From NCBI RefSeq assembly GCF_004797125.1, contig NZ_CP038810.1, forward strand, positions 2,666,001 through 2,730,000: DNA of 64,000 nt, read 5' to 3'. This DNA comes from Flavobacterium sangjuense. GTDB lineage: Bacteria; Bacteroidota; Bacteroidia; Flavobacteriales; Flavobacteriaceae. This document shows, piece after piece, positions 44,710 to 54,640 of the stretch. The translations under genes were made by a program, and so were the position numbers. Every line of letters begins with the position of its first letter. The first letter of the stretch is position 1. The notes under the pieces are model-generated. The model saw only the letters and a program-made list of their open reading frames with translations. It was not told the DNA's origin and did no database searches.

Positions 44710-47332
44710 GGTGAGCCTGTCCTACAGTTAATGAGTCATTACAATAAGAAACTAAGGGTTTATTGAAGAAACTGCTTTTATGATGTATTTGAAGAATCCA
44801 GATAACTCGTTCACTCAAATTATCATAATCCCTCAAAAAAGCATATTTAGACTGTAATAATGCGATCAAATTTGATAACATGATAATATCAAACTTATAA
44901 ATCGATATTTTCTTTACCCCTATCTCATTCAGGATTATTTTATGAAGCAGATCATTGAAATATTTATCCTTGGTATTTTTAAATTGGGAAATGTTTAAGG
45001 TAATAAATTCAAATAAAGCTTTTGGATTAACATTAAGCTTATACGATAAATCTTCAAAAATACTTTCGCTTCCAACAGAATAACCGTTTATCGCCCTGCT
45101 GGTCGAAAGGCAGTTCCAGTCAATACTGGCAGAAATGAGTAAATCCATTGCTTCAGCAGTACATTTAAAAGATTTTTTAGTATTAAAAAAAGGAGACTCT
45201 CCAACAACACTTTGCAATTCCTTCAATTCAGTCGCATTAAAATTGTAGTGCTTTCTAATTTCCTTTTCAATTTTAGATTCAAGAAACAAGCGCTTATAGT
45301 CACTTTCCATATCCGCAATAATTAAATTTTCAATATGGGATGCTATATTTTTGATACTCAAATAATCATAATGTTGAAACTCAAAGTTCGGTAATTTATT
45401 CTTCAGATACTTTTCCTTTAATTCCAGACATTCTTTACTAATCTTAGCAATGAATTTTGAATCCAAAATATTAGTTGCAACTGGGATTTTAGAAATATAA
45501 CCGGCACTAATTGTAAATTTAGGATTGATTAGTTTTAAAAGAAAAGTTGCTACCCTCGAATTCAAAAAAGCAAGGTGCGCATACTTATCCCCATTTAATA
45601 CTTGAATACCTGGGCCTGAAGCAATAAAAACTTGATTCTCTATAAGGATTCTCACATTTAATCCCAAGGTACCTGTATCACTGTACACAAGTTGAGTGGA
45701 TGGTATTTTGTCAATATTTCTTAAGGCACTTCCTTTGTTGGCTTTTATTATTTCCGCGTTCTCTCCCCAGTGCACCTTGTAATAATTAAGACCCGCCCAT
45801 TTGCTGAATCCACCGCCTTTGCTGACTAATTTCCAGTCCGGGCTTCCATTTACTTCCCATGCATATTTTACAAATTCTGAGTTGTTTCCGGTTGAGGTTC
45901 CCTGCATTGGCTTTCCAAACGCTGAATAAAGTGGGAGTCCTTCAATATTTTCAAAACGATGCTCCAATTGATAATTAAATTCAAGATGGCTGTTTTTTAA
46001 AAACTGGTTTTGATTCAGTTCAAACGTTAATTCAGGTGAAATATTTTTTTGCAATATGGAGTACTTTTTTTCAGAAATATTTCTATACTTCAAATTATAA
46101 AATCGTGAAGTCTTTATTTCAGAATTTCCTATAACGCATAAGGCAACATTGGTTTTTTCGCCATTGATATCTTCAAAGGCATTAGTCCCTAAATCAATAC
46201 ATTCTTTAAGGGTTTGTTTAGCTAAAAATAACTTTCTAAATTCCTTAAGTGACGATAAATACATCCAACTATTTTGTGCAACTAGCCCTAAAACATCATT
46301 CTCATTCATAAGCTGTATCGCTCTTTGAATAAATGAAACACACAAATCACCCCTGCTTTCAGGATAGTTTTTGATTAAATAAGACTTCAACGCGGTATCC
46401 ATATCTCTTTTACCCATAAATGGTGGATTAGTGACAAATACCTTTGTTTTTTCCTCCTTTTTAATCTTAGATAATTGAGATTTAAATGTTGATTTATGAA
46501 TTGTATTGGAGGTAACATCCGGATTTAAAAAACCTAAAGTATCATCAGGAATACCACCATATATTTTAATTGAAGTTGTTGCACTAGGAATAGCATAGCC
46601 GCAGGCTTTCACAAACAAAGACAATGAAGCAATTTTAGAAAGGTTACTATCTAAATCATATCCAATAATGGCATTAGTAAGGATACAGTCAACAATTTCG
46701 GTGTCAGACCAATTAGGGAATTTCTTTTTATAAATCCTAAATAAACATTCAAACGAATAATTTAGAAAATTTCCTCCTCCCGATGCAGGATCAATTATCA
46801 CAATACTATCAATATTCGTATGGTTAAAATCAGACAAGCATTCATTTACCAAATACTTAACCATATAGTTATCAGTAAAAAACTGGGTAGTATATAATAA
46901 ATCTGAATTTTGAATTTTGACATTGTCTTTCCCAATCTTACTGAAGGCAGCTTTCTCTAAATCTTTTTTCAAAAATTGGTACGCCCAGGAAATAATGTTA
47001 TCAAAATCATCGTCTTCATCATCAAACACAAATTTTAATTTTTCTATAATAGTGCGGAATAATTCAGGATTTATATGGGATTCCGTTACATGTAATGCAA
47101 CAACTAAGTCAGGAAAACGTTTCTTTATAATTTCAAGTTCTGGGCTAAATGCAGTGTAATATTCCGAAAATGTTCTAAACTCTTCTAAAGATGTAGTCCG
47201 TCTTTTTTTTAATATAAAACTAGCTAATAAAATAGAGAAAAAAAGGCTCAGGTTTTGCACTGATATCTTCTTTTCAGTTGGGCTAAATTCATTAATGAAA
47301 TAAGTAAGAAGACTTTTGAGTTTCTGTTTCAC
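44702..47332 (-). CDS. N6-adenine DNA methyltransferase of the PLD restriction system (2)
   Basis: The protein has 876 residues. SAM motif I is in IDPASGGGNFLNYSFEC near residue 180 and motif IV is NPPF near 301 (VFVTNPPFMGKRDMD). A predicted target-recognition region follows. It is transcribed before the other methylase, with overlapping ends. Two methylases with one endonuclease suit an asymmetric site whose strands are modified separately. Both carry NPP(W/F), so adenine methylation is expected on both. Confidence 0.85.
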   Translation of the reverse strand: MKQKLKSLLTYFINEFSPTEKKISVQNLSLFFSILLASFILKKRRTTSLEEFRTFSEYYTAFSPELEIIKKRFPDLVVALHVTESHINPELFRTIIEKLKFVFDDEDDDFDNIISWAYQFLKKDLEKAAFSKIGKDNVKIQNSDLLYTTQFFTDNYMVKYLVNECLSDFNHTNIDSIVIIDPASGGGNFLNYSFECLFRIYKKKFPNWSDTEIVDCILTNAIIGYDLDSNLSKIASLSLFVKACGYAIPSATTSIKIYGGIPDDTLGFLNPDVTSNTIHKSTFKSQLSKIKKEEKTKVFVTNPPFMGKRDMDTALKSYLIKNYPESRGDLCVSFIQRAIQLMNENDVLGLVAQNSWMYLSSLKEFRKLFLAKQTLKECIDLGTNAFEDINGEKTNVALCVIGNSEIKTSRFYNLKYRNISEKKYSILQKNISPELTFELNQNQFLKNSHLEFNYQLEHRFENIEGLPLYSAFGKPMQGTSTGNNSEFVKYAWEVNGSPDWKLVSKGGGFSKWAGLNYYKVHWGENAEIIKANKGSALRNIDKIPSTQLVYSDTGTLGLNVRILIENQVFIASGPGIQVLNGDKYAHLAFLNSRVATFLLKLINPKFTISAGYISKIPVATNILDSKFIAKISKECLELKEKYLKNKLPNFEFQHYDYLSIKNIASHIENLIIADMESDYKRLFLESKIEKEIRKHYNFNATELKELQSVVGESPFFNTKKSFKCTAEAMDLLISASIDWNCLSTSRAINGYSVGSESIFEDLSYKLNVNPKALFEFITLNISQFKNTKDKYFNDLLHKIILNEIGVKKISIYKFDIIMLSNLIALLQSKYAFLRDYDNLSERVIWILQIHHKSSFFNKPLVSYCNDSLTVGQAHHG

Positions 47333-47744
47333 AAGTATTTTTTATATTATTTTAATGCCACTACACTTTTCTAAATTAAAGAAACATTTAGCAAATTATT
47401 CAGCAAATTTAGGTTTATTATAAACAAATTCTAGGCACTTGGAATTCTTTATTTCTCTCTCTAATAGTGTCTGTCTGAAAGGATTTTATAACAAGCTGAC
47501 AGTAAGCAATGTTGAAAAGTAAGTAGATTAATTTTATAAAATTGATGATGGAACTGCTATAGGGCACAAAGAACTTCACAAGAATTATCGAATGAATTAT
47601 TCAATTCCTGAATCCTAGGCTATCTTATGTAAATAAAAGTATAGTTTAGTTATTTTAAACAAATCTGCATAATATAAATATCTTACATATCTTTGATTGT
47701 GTATGAGGAAAAGTCTTTATCAAAAATTATAAATCCCAAAAAAC
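47333..47744 (+). promoter_or_regulatory. Divergent gap with a -7 element
   Basis: No gene is seen in these 412 bases between the divergent methylase and PLD genes. TATCTTTG at 47688-47695 matches the -7 consensus for the plus-strand PLD gene, whose ATG lies 49 bases further on. Confidence 0.4.
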
Positions 47745-48992
47745 ATGATTATACATTCCAACGTTAAGGAGAGCATTAAAAAGGAGTTGGTCAACGCAAA
47801 ATCTATATGGGTAGCTTCCGCAATGATTAGTTATAAAGGTTGGTTATTTCTGCAGCAAAATCTACCAAAAGAGGCAAGCCAAAATTATTTAATAGGGATT
47901 GATCTTGCTACTGACCCAAAAGTATTTGAAGCTATTTATACTGATACCAATCTAAATGCCCGGGTTTATGAAACAAAATATACTTTTCATCCAAAAGTGT
48001 ATTTAATTCAAAAAACAGATAATTCTTTTACCGCCTTTATTGGGTCATCCAATACGACAAATTGGGGTTTGGAAAAAAATGTTGAAATGAATTTTCAAAT
48101 TAATGATGTAGCAGAATGTCAGAAATTGTTAGTATGGTTCAAAAACCTATATTTAAAAGGTCACATGATCGATCAAAAATTTATCAACGAATATAAAATC
48201 AAATTTAAAAAGGCAGCGGGTAAGGCTAAGGAAATTGAAAGAGAGATTAACAATATAAAAGCAGGTTTTTTTAATGACGGAGAAATGTTTTTTTCAAAAA
48301 ATCAGCATGAAATATTTAATGGTAGATACCACCGTGTTAATACTCCTGACATTAAAAAAATCAGGCGGGAAGTCAGGGAAAAATTCCTCAAATTACATCA
48401 ACTGATCTACCCTCAGTTTAAAGCTTACGGATTATCAGACTTGTATAGTCATCATCAATCCAGAGAAATAGTCAGTAGGCATTTCTTTAATCCCTGGAGC
48501 GGGAACTATATTAATGCAATGTGGTTGCATTACGGAAAATCATTAAATCACTTAAAAACATATACAACAAAAGATAAGTCAATAAATAAGCCGGATTCCT
48601 TTATCAATAACATTCGGATGCAGGTAATAATCCATGAAGATGATATAGGGATATGGTTAGTTTTGGGTAGAAACAATGGCAGCAGGAAAGACAGGGAACA
48701 TTTCAGGCAGCAAATGCAAAACAAAGTTTTTCAGCAAAAATTTTTCGACGCTTTAAAAAAACTAGGGAACGAATATTGGATTAATGTACCTGATGCTCCT
48801 GCTATACAAAATTTCAAGACTCCTGCTGACTTGGTTAAAGAGACTAATAAAGAAACACTGGAACAATACTTCATCATTGGCTGTAACATTCATTTGCAGG
48901 ACAAAAGACTTTCTACAGAGAATATTTCGTCTACTGTACTTAAGGAATTTAGTAAACTGTATCTTTTGTATGAGATGATGAGGCATGTATAA
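47745..48992 (+). CDS. PLD-domain nuclease-like protein
   Basis: The protein has 415 residues. The HKD-like site is His82 and Lys84 in TFHPKVYLIQ, Ser101-Asn103 in FIGSSNTTNWG, and Glu114. It differs from the BfiI-like enzyme upstream: the C-terminal 250 residues (for example HHQSREIVSRHFFNPWSGNY) are unlike it and may bind nucleic acid. No methylase is coupled to it. It is followed after 29 bases by a DUF4238 gene in the same direction. It could be a stand-alone defence nuclease. Confidence 0.7.
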   Translation: MIIHSNVKESIKKELVNAKSIWVASAMISYKGWLFLQQNLPKEASQNYLIGIDLATDPKVFEAIYTDTNLNARVYETKYTFHPKVYLIQKTDNSFTAFIGSSNTTNWGLEKNVEMNFQINDVAECQKLLVWFKNLYLKGHMIDQKFINEYKIKFKKAAGKAKEIEREINNIKAGFFNDGEMFFSKNQHEIFNGRYHRVNTPDIKKIRREVREKFLKLHQLIYPQFKAYGLSDLYSHHQSREIVSRHFFNPWSGNYINAMWLHYGKSLNHLKTYTTKDKSINKPDSFINNIRMQVIIHEDDIGIWLVLGRNNGSRKDREHFRQQMQNKVFQQKFFDALKKLGNEYWINVPDAPAIQNFKTPADLVKETNKETLEQYFIIGCNIHLQDKRLSTENISSTVLKEFSKLYLLYEMMRHV

Positions 48993-49021
48993 GACTAAGC
49001 ATACTCGCAAATAAAGATAAA

Positions 49022-49885
49022 ATGGAAACATCAAAAAGACACCATTACATCCCACAATTTTTGATAAAGAATTTCAGCGATGACGACAACAAATTATGGG
49101 TTTATAACAAAGAAGAAAAAAGGATCTTAAAAAGTAAACAAAGCCCAAAAGCAATATTTTTCGATTGGGAAAGGAATCTGTTTGATATCAATGGAACACC
49201 CGGAGATAACATAGAGAAAATGTATAGGGATGTTGATGATTTATTAGCCAAGACATTAGAAAAAATCCTATCAACATTAACAATGACAGGAAGAGAACAG
49301 ACACTGATGCTTTTTTTAGTTTCATTAATGAAATGGAGAATACCTAAAGTAGATGATAATTTTTATGACTTGGTAAAAGGAGTTCCTATTGAAAATTTAG
49401 GTTTTGCCTTTCGCCATATAGATCCTGCCACAAAAATTAGCACTGATGAAATAAATAGAATCAACGATCTCGAAATCATAAAAGAAACAAAGCGTCTGCT
49501 TTTACCCATACAACCTCTAATTAATGAAGAAACAGTTTCTGAAATCCATAAAAATTGTTTTTTAGTTTCACACGACGGATATCCTGCATTACTGGGAGAT
49601 TGTCCCATTATTGAATCCCAAAACTCTGATTTTAAAATGCTCGAGGATTTTATATTCCCACTGAGTTCAAAAGAAACCTTTATTTGCAAAAGAGGAGCCG
49701 AAAAATCTATATTAAGTCCTCTTTTTTATATTCAAAAAGACTTAACAATTTTTCATTTATCAAAAAAATATGTGGCGTGCAAAAGTCGGGAACACTTAGA
49801 GAATATCGTTAATATATATACTAAGCTAGAGATCGAAAATAAAACGCATTTATTGACAAAATATGTTTTTGAATTTATTAAATAA
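49022..49885 (+). CDS. DUF4238 family protein
   Basis: The protein has 287 residues and begins METSKRHHYIPQFLIKNFSD, the signature HHYIPQFL of DUF4238. A second conserved part, LLGDCPIIESQ, follows later. DUF4238 proteins are widespread and occur in defence islands, but their activity is unknown to me. Its closeness to the PLD gene suggests a functional pair. Confidence 0.8.
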   Translation: METSKRHHYIPQFLIKNFSDDDNKLWVYNKEEKRILKSKQSPKAIFFDWERNLFDINGTPGDNIEKMYRDVDDLLAKTLEKILSTLTMTGREQTLMLFLVSLMKWRIPKVDDNFYDLVKGVPIENLGFAFRHIDPATKISTDEINRINDLEIIKETKRLLLPIQPLINEETVSEIHKNCFLVSHDGYPALLGDCPIIESQNSDFKMLEDFIFPLSSKETFICKRGAEKSILSPLFYIQKDLTIFHLSKKYVACKSREHLENIVNIYTKLEIENKTHLLTKYVFEFIK

Positions 49886-49962
49886 TAGTTTCTACACATT
49901 CTATTAATGATGCTCTAAGTGAAGCTGTAAAAATAATAGCATCTAATCCTGAAGGTGTGTCT

Positions 49963-50118
49963 ATGAATCATATAATGAGAGGAACAGAAAAATCAAGTGC
50001 AACAGTAAAAAGTCATTTACAAATACTAAGACGACTTTATTTTATTAAATTCAATGCTGCCAAAACAGGCAAATATATTGTAATACAACAAAAGAATAAA
50101 TTAAATAAAAGAAAGTAA
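49963..50118 (+). pseudogene. Winged-helix fragment
   Basis: The 51-codon ORF reads MNHIMRGTEKSSATVKSHLQ, continuing as a wing and basic tail. The frame is open further upstream (to about 49879) without a start, and the upstream residues (INDALSEAVKIIASNPEG) continue the same fold. It looks like the C-terminal winged helix of a lost larger protein. Bases 50119-50232 hold nothing recognisable. Confidence 0.45.
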
Positions 50119-50232
50119 ATTCAACTAGTAACTTGAAAAATACACTTTTATTTTTAACCAATTAAGATATATAAATATTTAAAAGAGCTATTTAAAAAAT
50201 ATTGGTTGGAAAAATAGGAAAAGAATAGTCCG

Positions 50233-51051
50233 TTATTTAAACCATAAAAGGCTAATCACATAACTGTAATTATCTGAATAAAAACATTGTTCATACATTG
50301 TTCTATTAGCACGATTATCATTGTCAAATGGATAAAACCAATCATCAGATGAAAGTTCTTGAATAGCAGTGTGCTTACTATCGACTGTTGTGAAAAATTC
50401 ACTGGCTACAGTAGTTCTTGGTAAAGCACCTCCCACTTTAAATTTAAATGGCCATTGCGGAAAATCATCACTTCGTAAAAACCATTTTGCAATATTATCT
50501 TGCGAGATAACTGCAAAAATTTCATGAGTCCCAATCTTACTGAATCTAATCAATGTAGCAATGATACTAGTTTGAAATGCTTCCGACAATTTAAAAATGG
50601 TATCAAATGAAAAGTTTTTACCTCCTGAAACATTTCTGAATTTCTCCCTTGGCATTAATAAAACACTGGCAAAATAATCTGCTTCTAGTTCCATTAAATT
50701 TTTCTGATTGATATTATGAAAGGAGGCATGAGGTTCAAGTAAACCATATTTTAATCCTAGCCTATGCTGCTCAATGAAAAAATGCCCTAATTCATGTGCA
50801 AAAGTGTAGCGACCCCGTTTGGAGAATTGATTATTCCCATTATCGATATTTATATGTATATGGAAATTTAAATCTTCAGTGTCGTAAAGTAACATTCCAT
50901 CAAAAGCATCTTCATAATGGTCGAAATAATGTGAAACATCCTCGTCCTTTGCGATTTCTTCCAAAAGAGTAAGATTTCCATTTGAAAAGTCACTCGCTAT
51001 AAATTCTGCAAGTTTTTCTATTTCATTAATCCGATGATTTGGTATCACCAT
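50233..51051 (-). CDS. ImmA/IrrE-family metallo-endopeptidase
   Basis: The protein has 272 residues. The zinc site is FAHELGHFF (HExxH) and the third ligand lies in MELEADYFASVLLMP, typical of ImmA/IrrE. In phage and DNA-damage systems such proteases cleave a repressor; CapP does so in some CBASS loci. Here it is the third gene of an operon after a sigma-like factor and a 114-residue protein, divergent from a CBASS. Its start overlaps the previous gene by 26 bases. Confidence 0.88.
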   Translation of the reverse strand: MVIPNHRINEIEKLAEFIASDFSNGNLTLLEEIAKDEDVSHYFDHYEDAFDGMLLYDTEDLNFHIHINIDNGNNQFSKRGRYTFAHELGHFFIEQHRLGLKYGLLEPHASFHNINQKNLMELEADYFASVLLMPREKFRNVSGGKNFSFDTIFKLSEAFQTSIIATLIRFSKIGTHEIFAVISQDNIAKWFLRSDDFPQWPFKFKVGGALPRTTVASEFFTTVDSKHTAIQELSSDDWFYPFDNDNRANRTMYEQCFYSDNYSYVISLLWFK

Positions 51052-51370
51052 TTTTTTTGGAATTGTTTTGATTATTCTTTATTTTATTCAAAATATGTTC
51101 TGGCAACTTACTCCCATTACGAGCAACCATTCTATATTCCGTAAGCTCTTCAGGTTTTACAGATTCGGGAATCTGAATACTTTTTGGGCTTTCCTCTCCT
51201 CTAATGATTTTTGCTGGGTCAATTTCTAATCCGGTTAAACCATAGTCAATATGTCCAAAAAGCGTCTCGAACCTAGACAACTCAACTTCATTTCTTGGAA
51301 AAAGAAATCCGGTTGACGCTAACCATTCGGTAACATTTTCTGGTGTTATATGTTTTTTACTTTGAGCCAT
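51026..51370 (-). CDS. Small hypothetical protein between sigma-like factor and protease
   Basis: The protein has 114 residues. The N-terminal half contains ENVTEWLASTGFLFPRNEVE; the tail from about residue 85 is highly charged and looks disordered (NKIKNNQNNSKKNGDTKSSD). There are no cysteines or membrane segments. It overlaps both neighbours (14 and 26 bases), so the three proteins are made together. It could be the protease substrate or an anti-sigma protein; the family is not recognised. Confidence 0.65.
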   Translation of the reverse strand: MAQSKKHITPENVTEWLASTGFLFPRNEVELSRFETLFGHIDYGLTGLEIDPAKIIRGEESPKSIQIPESVKPEELTEYRMVARNGSKLPEHILNKIKNNQNNSKKNGDTKSSD

Positions 51371-52025
51371 ATAATTTCAAATAAGTGTCCACAATATCAA
51401 ATGAATCTTTTTTATAGCTTCTAATAGTTGCCTGAGATAAATCAAGTTCGCTTCTTAAACTTTCAAGTAATTTCCTCGGAAGCTTATAACCGTCTTTTTC
51501 ATGCATCTTGTACGTTAAATAAATTATTTTATGTTTAGGCGATAATCTGTCAAGTGCATTTTGTATAATCTCTTGAATTCTTTTTAATTCTCTTAGTTTT
51601 GAAGGCTGCATATTAGATTGCTCCATATCTGGAAAATCTTTTATAATTTCTTCATCACCTATATAAGGGCTTAAATCATTTCCAAGTATTTCATTTTTAA
51701 AACCTGGCAGAAGATTCTGCGCAATTCTAAAAAGAAAAAAAAGAACACAGGTGTCAATTTCTTTATTACACTTATCCTTATTAAAACTTCCTGCGTATTT
51801 TCTAAATCTATCGAATACCTTTTCTCCAAGTTGAACAGTATAATCTTGATCTAAATTCCACTGTTTACAAATAGGAATTAATTTTTTTAACAGTTGAAGC
51901 TGAAACCTAAAACAAAATACCATAAAAGCGTCATCAGCCGTGCTTGAATAAGCTGGATCGCTTGACCATTGAATATATTCAATGAGATTTTCGGTAGATT
52001 CATTTTGTAATTTCTGCCACGCCAT
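51357..52025 (-). CDS. RNA polymerase sigma-70-like factor
   Basis: The start MAWQKLQNESTENLIEYIQW gives 222 residues; an ATG 66 bases upstream is less likely. The part VQLGEKVFDRFRKYAGSF resembles sigma region 2, and the C-terminal LDRLSPKHKIIYLTYKMHEK with DLSQATIRSYKKDSFDIV is a region-4 HTH. It belongs with the divergent ECF-like factors of Bacteroidetes. It is the first gene of the three-gene operon and faces the CBASS operon across 220 bases. It may drive CBASS or its own operon. Confidence 0.65.
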   Translation of the reverse strand: MAWQKLQNESTENLIEYIQWSSDPAYSSTADDAFMVFCFRFQLQLLKKLIPICKQWNLDQDYTVQLGEKVFDRFRKYAGSFNKDKCNKEIDTCVLFFLFRIAQNLLPGFKNEILGNDLSPYIGDEEIIKDFPDMEQSNMQPSKLRELKRIQEIIQNALDRLSPKHKIIYLTYKMHEKDGYKLPRKLLESLRSELDLSQATIRSYKKDSFDIVDTYLKLYGSK

Positions 52026-52245
52026 GTATTGCTTCTGTATAATACTACCTAAAACCGTGGTAACGATTTTAGTAGTAATAGTAGAACACAAAGTTATAAA
52101 TTAAAATGAGCCTAACTATGATAATTATCAATAAATTACTTACAGATAAAATAAATGCTCCTTAAAATAAAGATGTTATGTCAGTATGGCAGATTACAAT
52201 ATAAGGAATAATATTTGAATAAACTTTTAACATAAAATTAATAAG

Positions 52246-53229
52246 ATGAAATATACAAACGACGATTTAGGGTTCTTTGTTGATAAAATTAAGCTAAAAC
52301 CTGAGGATATGCCAAAATATAGGACTCAGATAAATAATCTTAAAGAAAAATTGGAGAACAGAATTAAAAATGATGACAGTCACGGATTAAAAGTGACTAA
52401 ATATATTTTAGCGGGCTCTTGGAAAAAACATACGATTTTAAAACCAACCGGAGATTATCCAATAGATATTGATTTGGTTTTATTTGTTGGCGGTGATGAT
52501 AACATTCAAAATGATTTAAACAAACTTTTCGAATACATCATTACTTATCTGGAAGAAATCTATCCCCAAAAAGATATAAGAAAAGTAGTTGATGCGAAGG
52601 GAAACACTAAATCTATTACAATTATTTTTAGCGGTTCTGGCTTAGAGGTGGATATTGTTCCTGTGGTTCCAATTTCTTCACCTGCTGAATATGTTTGGCA
52701 ACCTTCTAGAAGAGGAGGTTCAAAATACATAACAAGTATTTCAAAACAGTTAGATTTCTCTGTAAACAACAGAAAAAACAATCCTTCTTACACTAGTATT
52801 GTTAGGGCTCTAAAATGGTGGAGGAATGAAAAGGAACTAAAACCAACAGATGATGAGCCAGGATTATCTTCTTATGTTGTCGAATTGATAGTTGCCTACC
52901 TGGATATAAATCATGGAGTAGAAAGCAATATCGAAGAAGCAATAATTAGATTCTTTCAATTTCTGAGTGGCCGCAGTTTTCCGGTAATTTCTTTTAAGAA
53001 TGCAATTAATACCGTTCCGGCATATTACACATCAAGTATTTATGTTGGAGATGATACCAATAACGAAAATAATGTCTCAAAAAGGATGACTGATGCTAAG
53101 TGGAAAGAAATTGTTGATGAAGCTTCCGATGCGTTTGATTCTTTGAATATTGCACAGTCCAAACGAAATGAAGGAGATACCTTGACTGAATGGAAACATG
53201 TTTTCGGTTCAAGTTTTAATATTAAGTAA
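52246..53229 (+). CDS. CBASS cyclic oligonucleotide synthase (CD-NTase)
   Basis: The protein has 327 residues with the nucleotidyltransferase core: Gly57-Ser58 in LAGSWKKHT, Asp74 and Asp76 in YPIDIDLVLF, and Asp136 in LEVDIVPVVP. The C-terminal domain is the OAS-like helical bundle. On phage infection it should make a cyclic di- or trinucleotide messenger. The next genes (HORMA, TRIP13) make this a type III CBASS, in which HORMA binding activates the synthase. The exact clade cannot be assigned by eye. Confidence 0.9.
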   Translation: MKYTNDDLGFFVDKIKLKPEDMPKYRTQINNLKEKLENRIKNDDSHGLKVTKYILAGSWKKHTILKPTGDYPIDIDLVLFVGGDDNIQNDLNKLFEYIITYLEEIYPQKDIRKVVDAKGNTKSITIIFSGSGLEVDIVPVVPISSPAEYVWQPSRRGGSKYITSISKQLDFSVNNRKNNPSYTSIVRALKWWRNEKELKPTDDEPGLSSYVVELIVAYLDINHGVESNIEEAIIRFFQFLSGRSFPVISFKNAINTVPAYYTSSIYVGDDTNNENNVSKRMTDAKWKEIVDEASDAFDSLNIAQSKRNEGDTLTEWKHVFGSSFNIK

Positions 53230-53240
53230 AAAAGGAAAAT

Positions 53241-53756
53241 ATGTACGGAACAAATACAATAACAGGAACTTATACCGTAATCGATATAAGAAAAACGTTT
53301 GAAGGCTGTGAGGCTGACATCAGAACGATTGCTAGAAGAACAGATAAATGGTCGATGGCATACGTGGATAACTTATTCCATGATATTATTGAACTTGCTG
53401 AAAACGGTTATTTAGAGACGGTTACAATAACCTTGAATAATACGACTACCGGAACAGCAATAAGAGCTGCAAAATTTACTGTAAACTCAAATGGCACCGC
53501 TACATCAAGCGAAAGAGCTGGAAGTAATAATGATTGGGAAAATTTAAGTAATACAAATTTATCAGTCATTTTATCGTACACTTCAAAGTGGCATAATTTA
53601 TCGGCTATTGAGCAAAATAGTTTTCAGAAAACCCACTCTTTTAAAATTGGGTGGGTTTCATCCAATGTAAATACAAACTTCCCGCATTTAAATAGTAATA
53701 ACGCGCAACTATATGCCAGTAAAGGGTATGAACTGCAAAAAACAAATTTTAAATAA
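53241..53756 (+). CDS. cap7: Bacterial HORMA-domain protein (Cap7)
   Basis: The protein has 171 residues. The opening TGTYTVIDIRKTFEGCEADI and following helix VDNLFHDIIELAENGYLE fit the bacterial HORMA fold. It lies 11 bases after the synthase and its stop overlaps the TRIP13 start by one base. In type III CBASS it senses a phage peptide, closes around it and switches the synthase on. Recognition rests on pattern and context. Confidence 0.75.
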   Translation: MYGTNTITGTYTVIDIRKTFEGCEADIRTIARRTDKWSMAYVDNLFHDIIELAENGYLETVTITLNNTTTGTAIRAAKFTVNSNGTATSSERAGSNNDWENLSNTNLSVILSYTSKWHNLSAIEQNSFQKTHSFKIGWVSSNVNTNFPHLNSNNAQLYASKGYELQKTNFK

Positions 53757-54640
53757 TGGCTTCAATCTTTGATAACGCAACGGTTCTTCCTAGTGCTTCA
53801 ATACAGGAAAAGACAAAAAATCTAGTTGGATTTGAAAAAAAATTTAATCGGATTTACACCAATCTTAAATTATTGCTAGACCAAGAGGGATTAATAACTT
53901 GGAGTAAAAAATTTCATAATGTTCAATTACCTGTAATTGATCAGATAAAAGATAAATATCCATTGATTATTTTAGCCGGAGACGCCGGTACAGGAAAAAC
54001 AATTGCAGCAGAATCTATTGCTGACAGAATGGTAAGAGAGCTTAATAAAGAGGGCCATTTCCTAAAACTGAGTACTAGGGTGCGTGGTGAAGGTTTACAT
54101 GGTCAAATGGGAAATTTGGTAAATGATGCATTTGCCGAATTAAAAACTCAGGCTGGTAAAAAAAGATTGGCATTTTTACTCATTGACGAGGCTGATGCAA
54201 TTGCAACAACACGTTCAACTATGCAAATGCATCAAGAAGAAAAAGCAGCAGTAAACACACTAATTCAAAAGATTGATGAAATTAGAGAATTGGATGGTAG
54301 AGCTATTGTATTTATGTCTACAAACAGGTTACATTTTCTTGATGAAGCAATTCTAAGAAGAGCTGCAATAATTTTAGAATTTGAAAGACCGGATAAAGAG
54401 GAAAGAATTGCATTATTTGAAATGGGTTTAAAAGGAATTGACTTTTCAAAAGAACAGTTAGAATCATTAGCTAATTTGACTGGGCCAGAACAAAATGATG
54501 GATTAGGACATTCTTTCTCTGATATAAGATTACGCGTCTTACCGGAGGCTTTAGCAAATTCGTTTCCTGATAAAGCCTTAACTTACGAAATTTTAAGCGA
54601 AACAATAACCAAGATACAACCAAGTCCAAAAATAATATGA
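53756..54640 (+). CDS. cap6: TRIP13/PCH2-like AAA+ ATPase (Cap6)
   Basis: The protein has 294 residues. Walker A is GDAGTGKT at 75-82, Walker B LLIDEADAIA with Asp144-Glu145, and the arginine finger lies in AILRRAAIILEF. STRVRGEGLHGQMG is the substrate-engaging pore-loop region. It opens the HORMA protein and so turns the CBASS off in uninfected cells. It overlaps the effector gene by 4 bases. Confidence 0.9.
   Translation: MASIFDNATVLPSASIQEKTKNLVGFEKKFNRIYTNLKLLLDQEGLITWSKKFHNVQLPVIDQIKDKYPLIILAGDAGTGKTIAAESIADRMVRELNKEGHFLKLSTRVRGEGLHGQMGNLVNDAFAELKTQAGKKRLAFLLIDEADAIATTRSTMQMHQEEKAAVNTLIQKIDEIRELDGRAIVFMSTNRLHFLDEAILRRAAIILEFERPDKEERIALFEMGLKGIDFSKEQLESLANLTGPEQNDGLGHSFSDIRLRVLPEALANSFPDKALTYEILSETITKIQPSPKII

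Noticed and set aside
40803-47332. BREX or DISARM system
   Set aside because: No PglZ, BrxC, BrxL or DrmA/B-like genes are present; a PLD nuclease, two methylases and a controller explain the locus.
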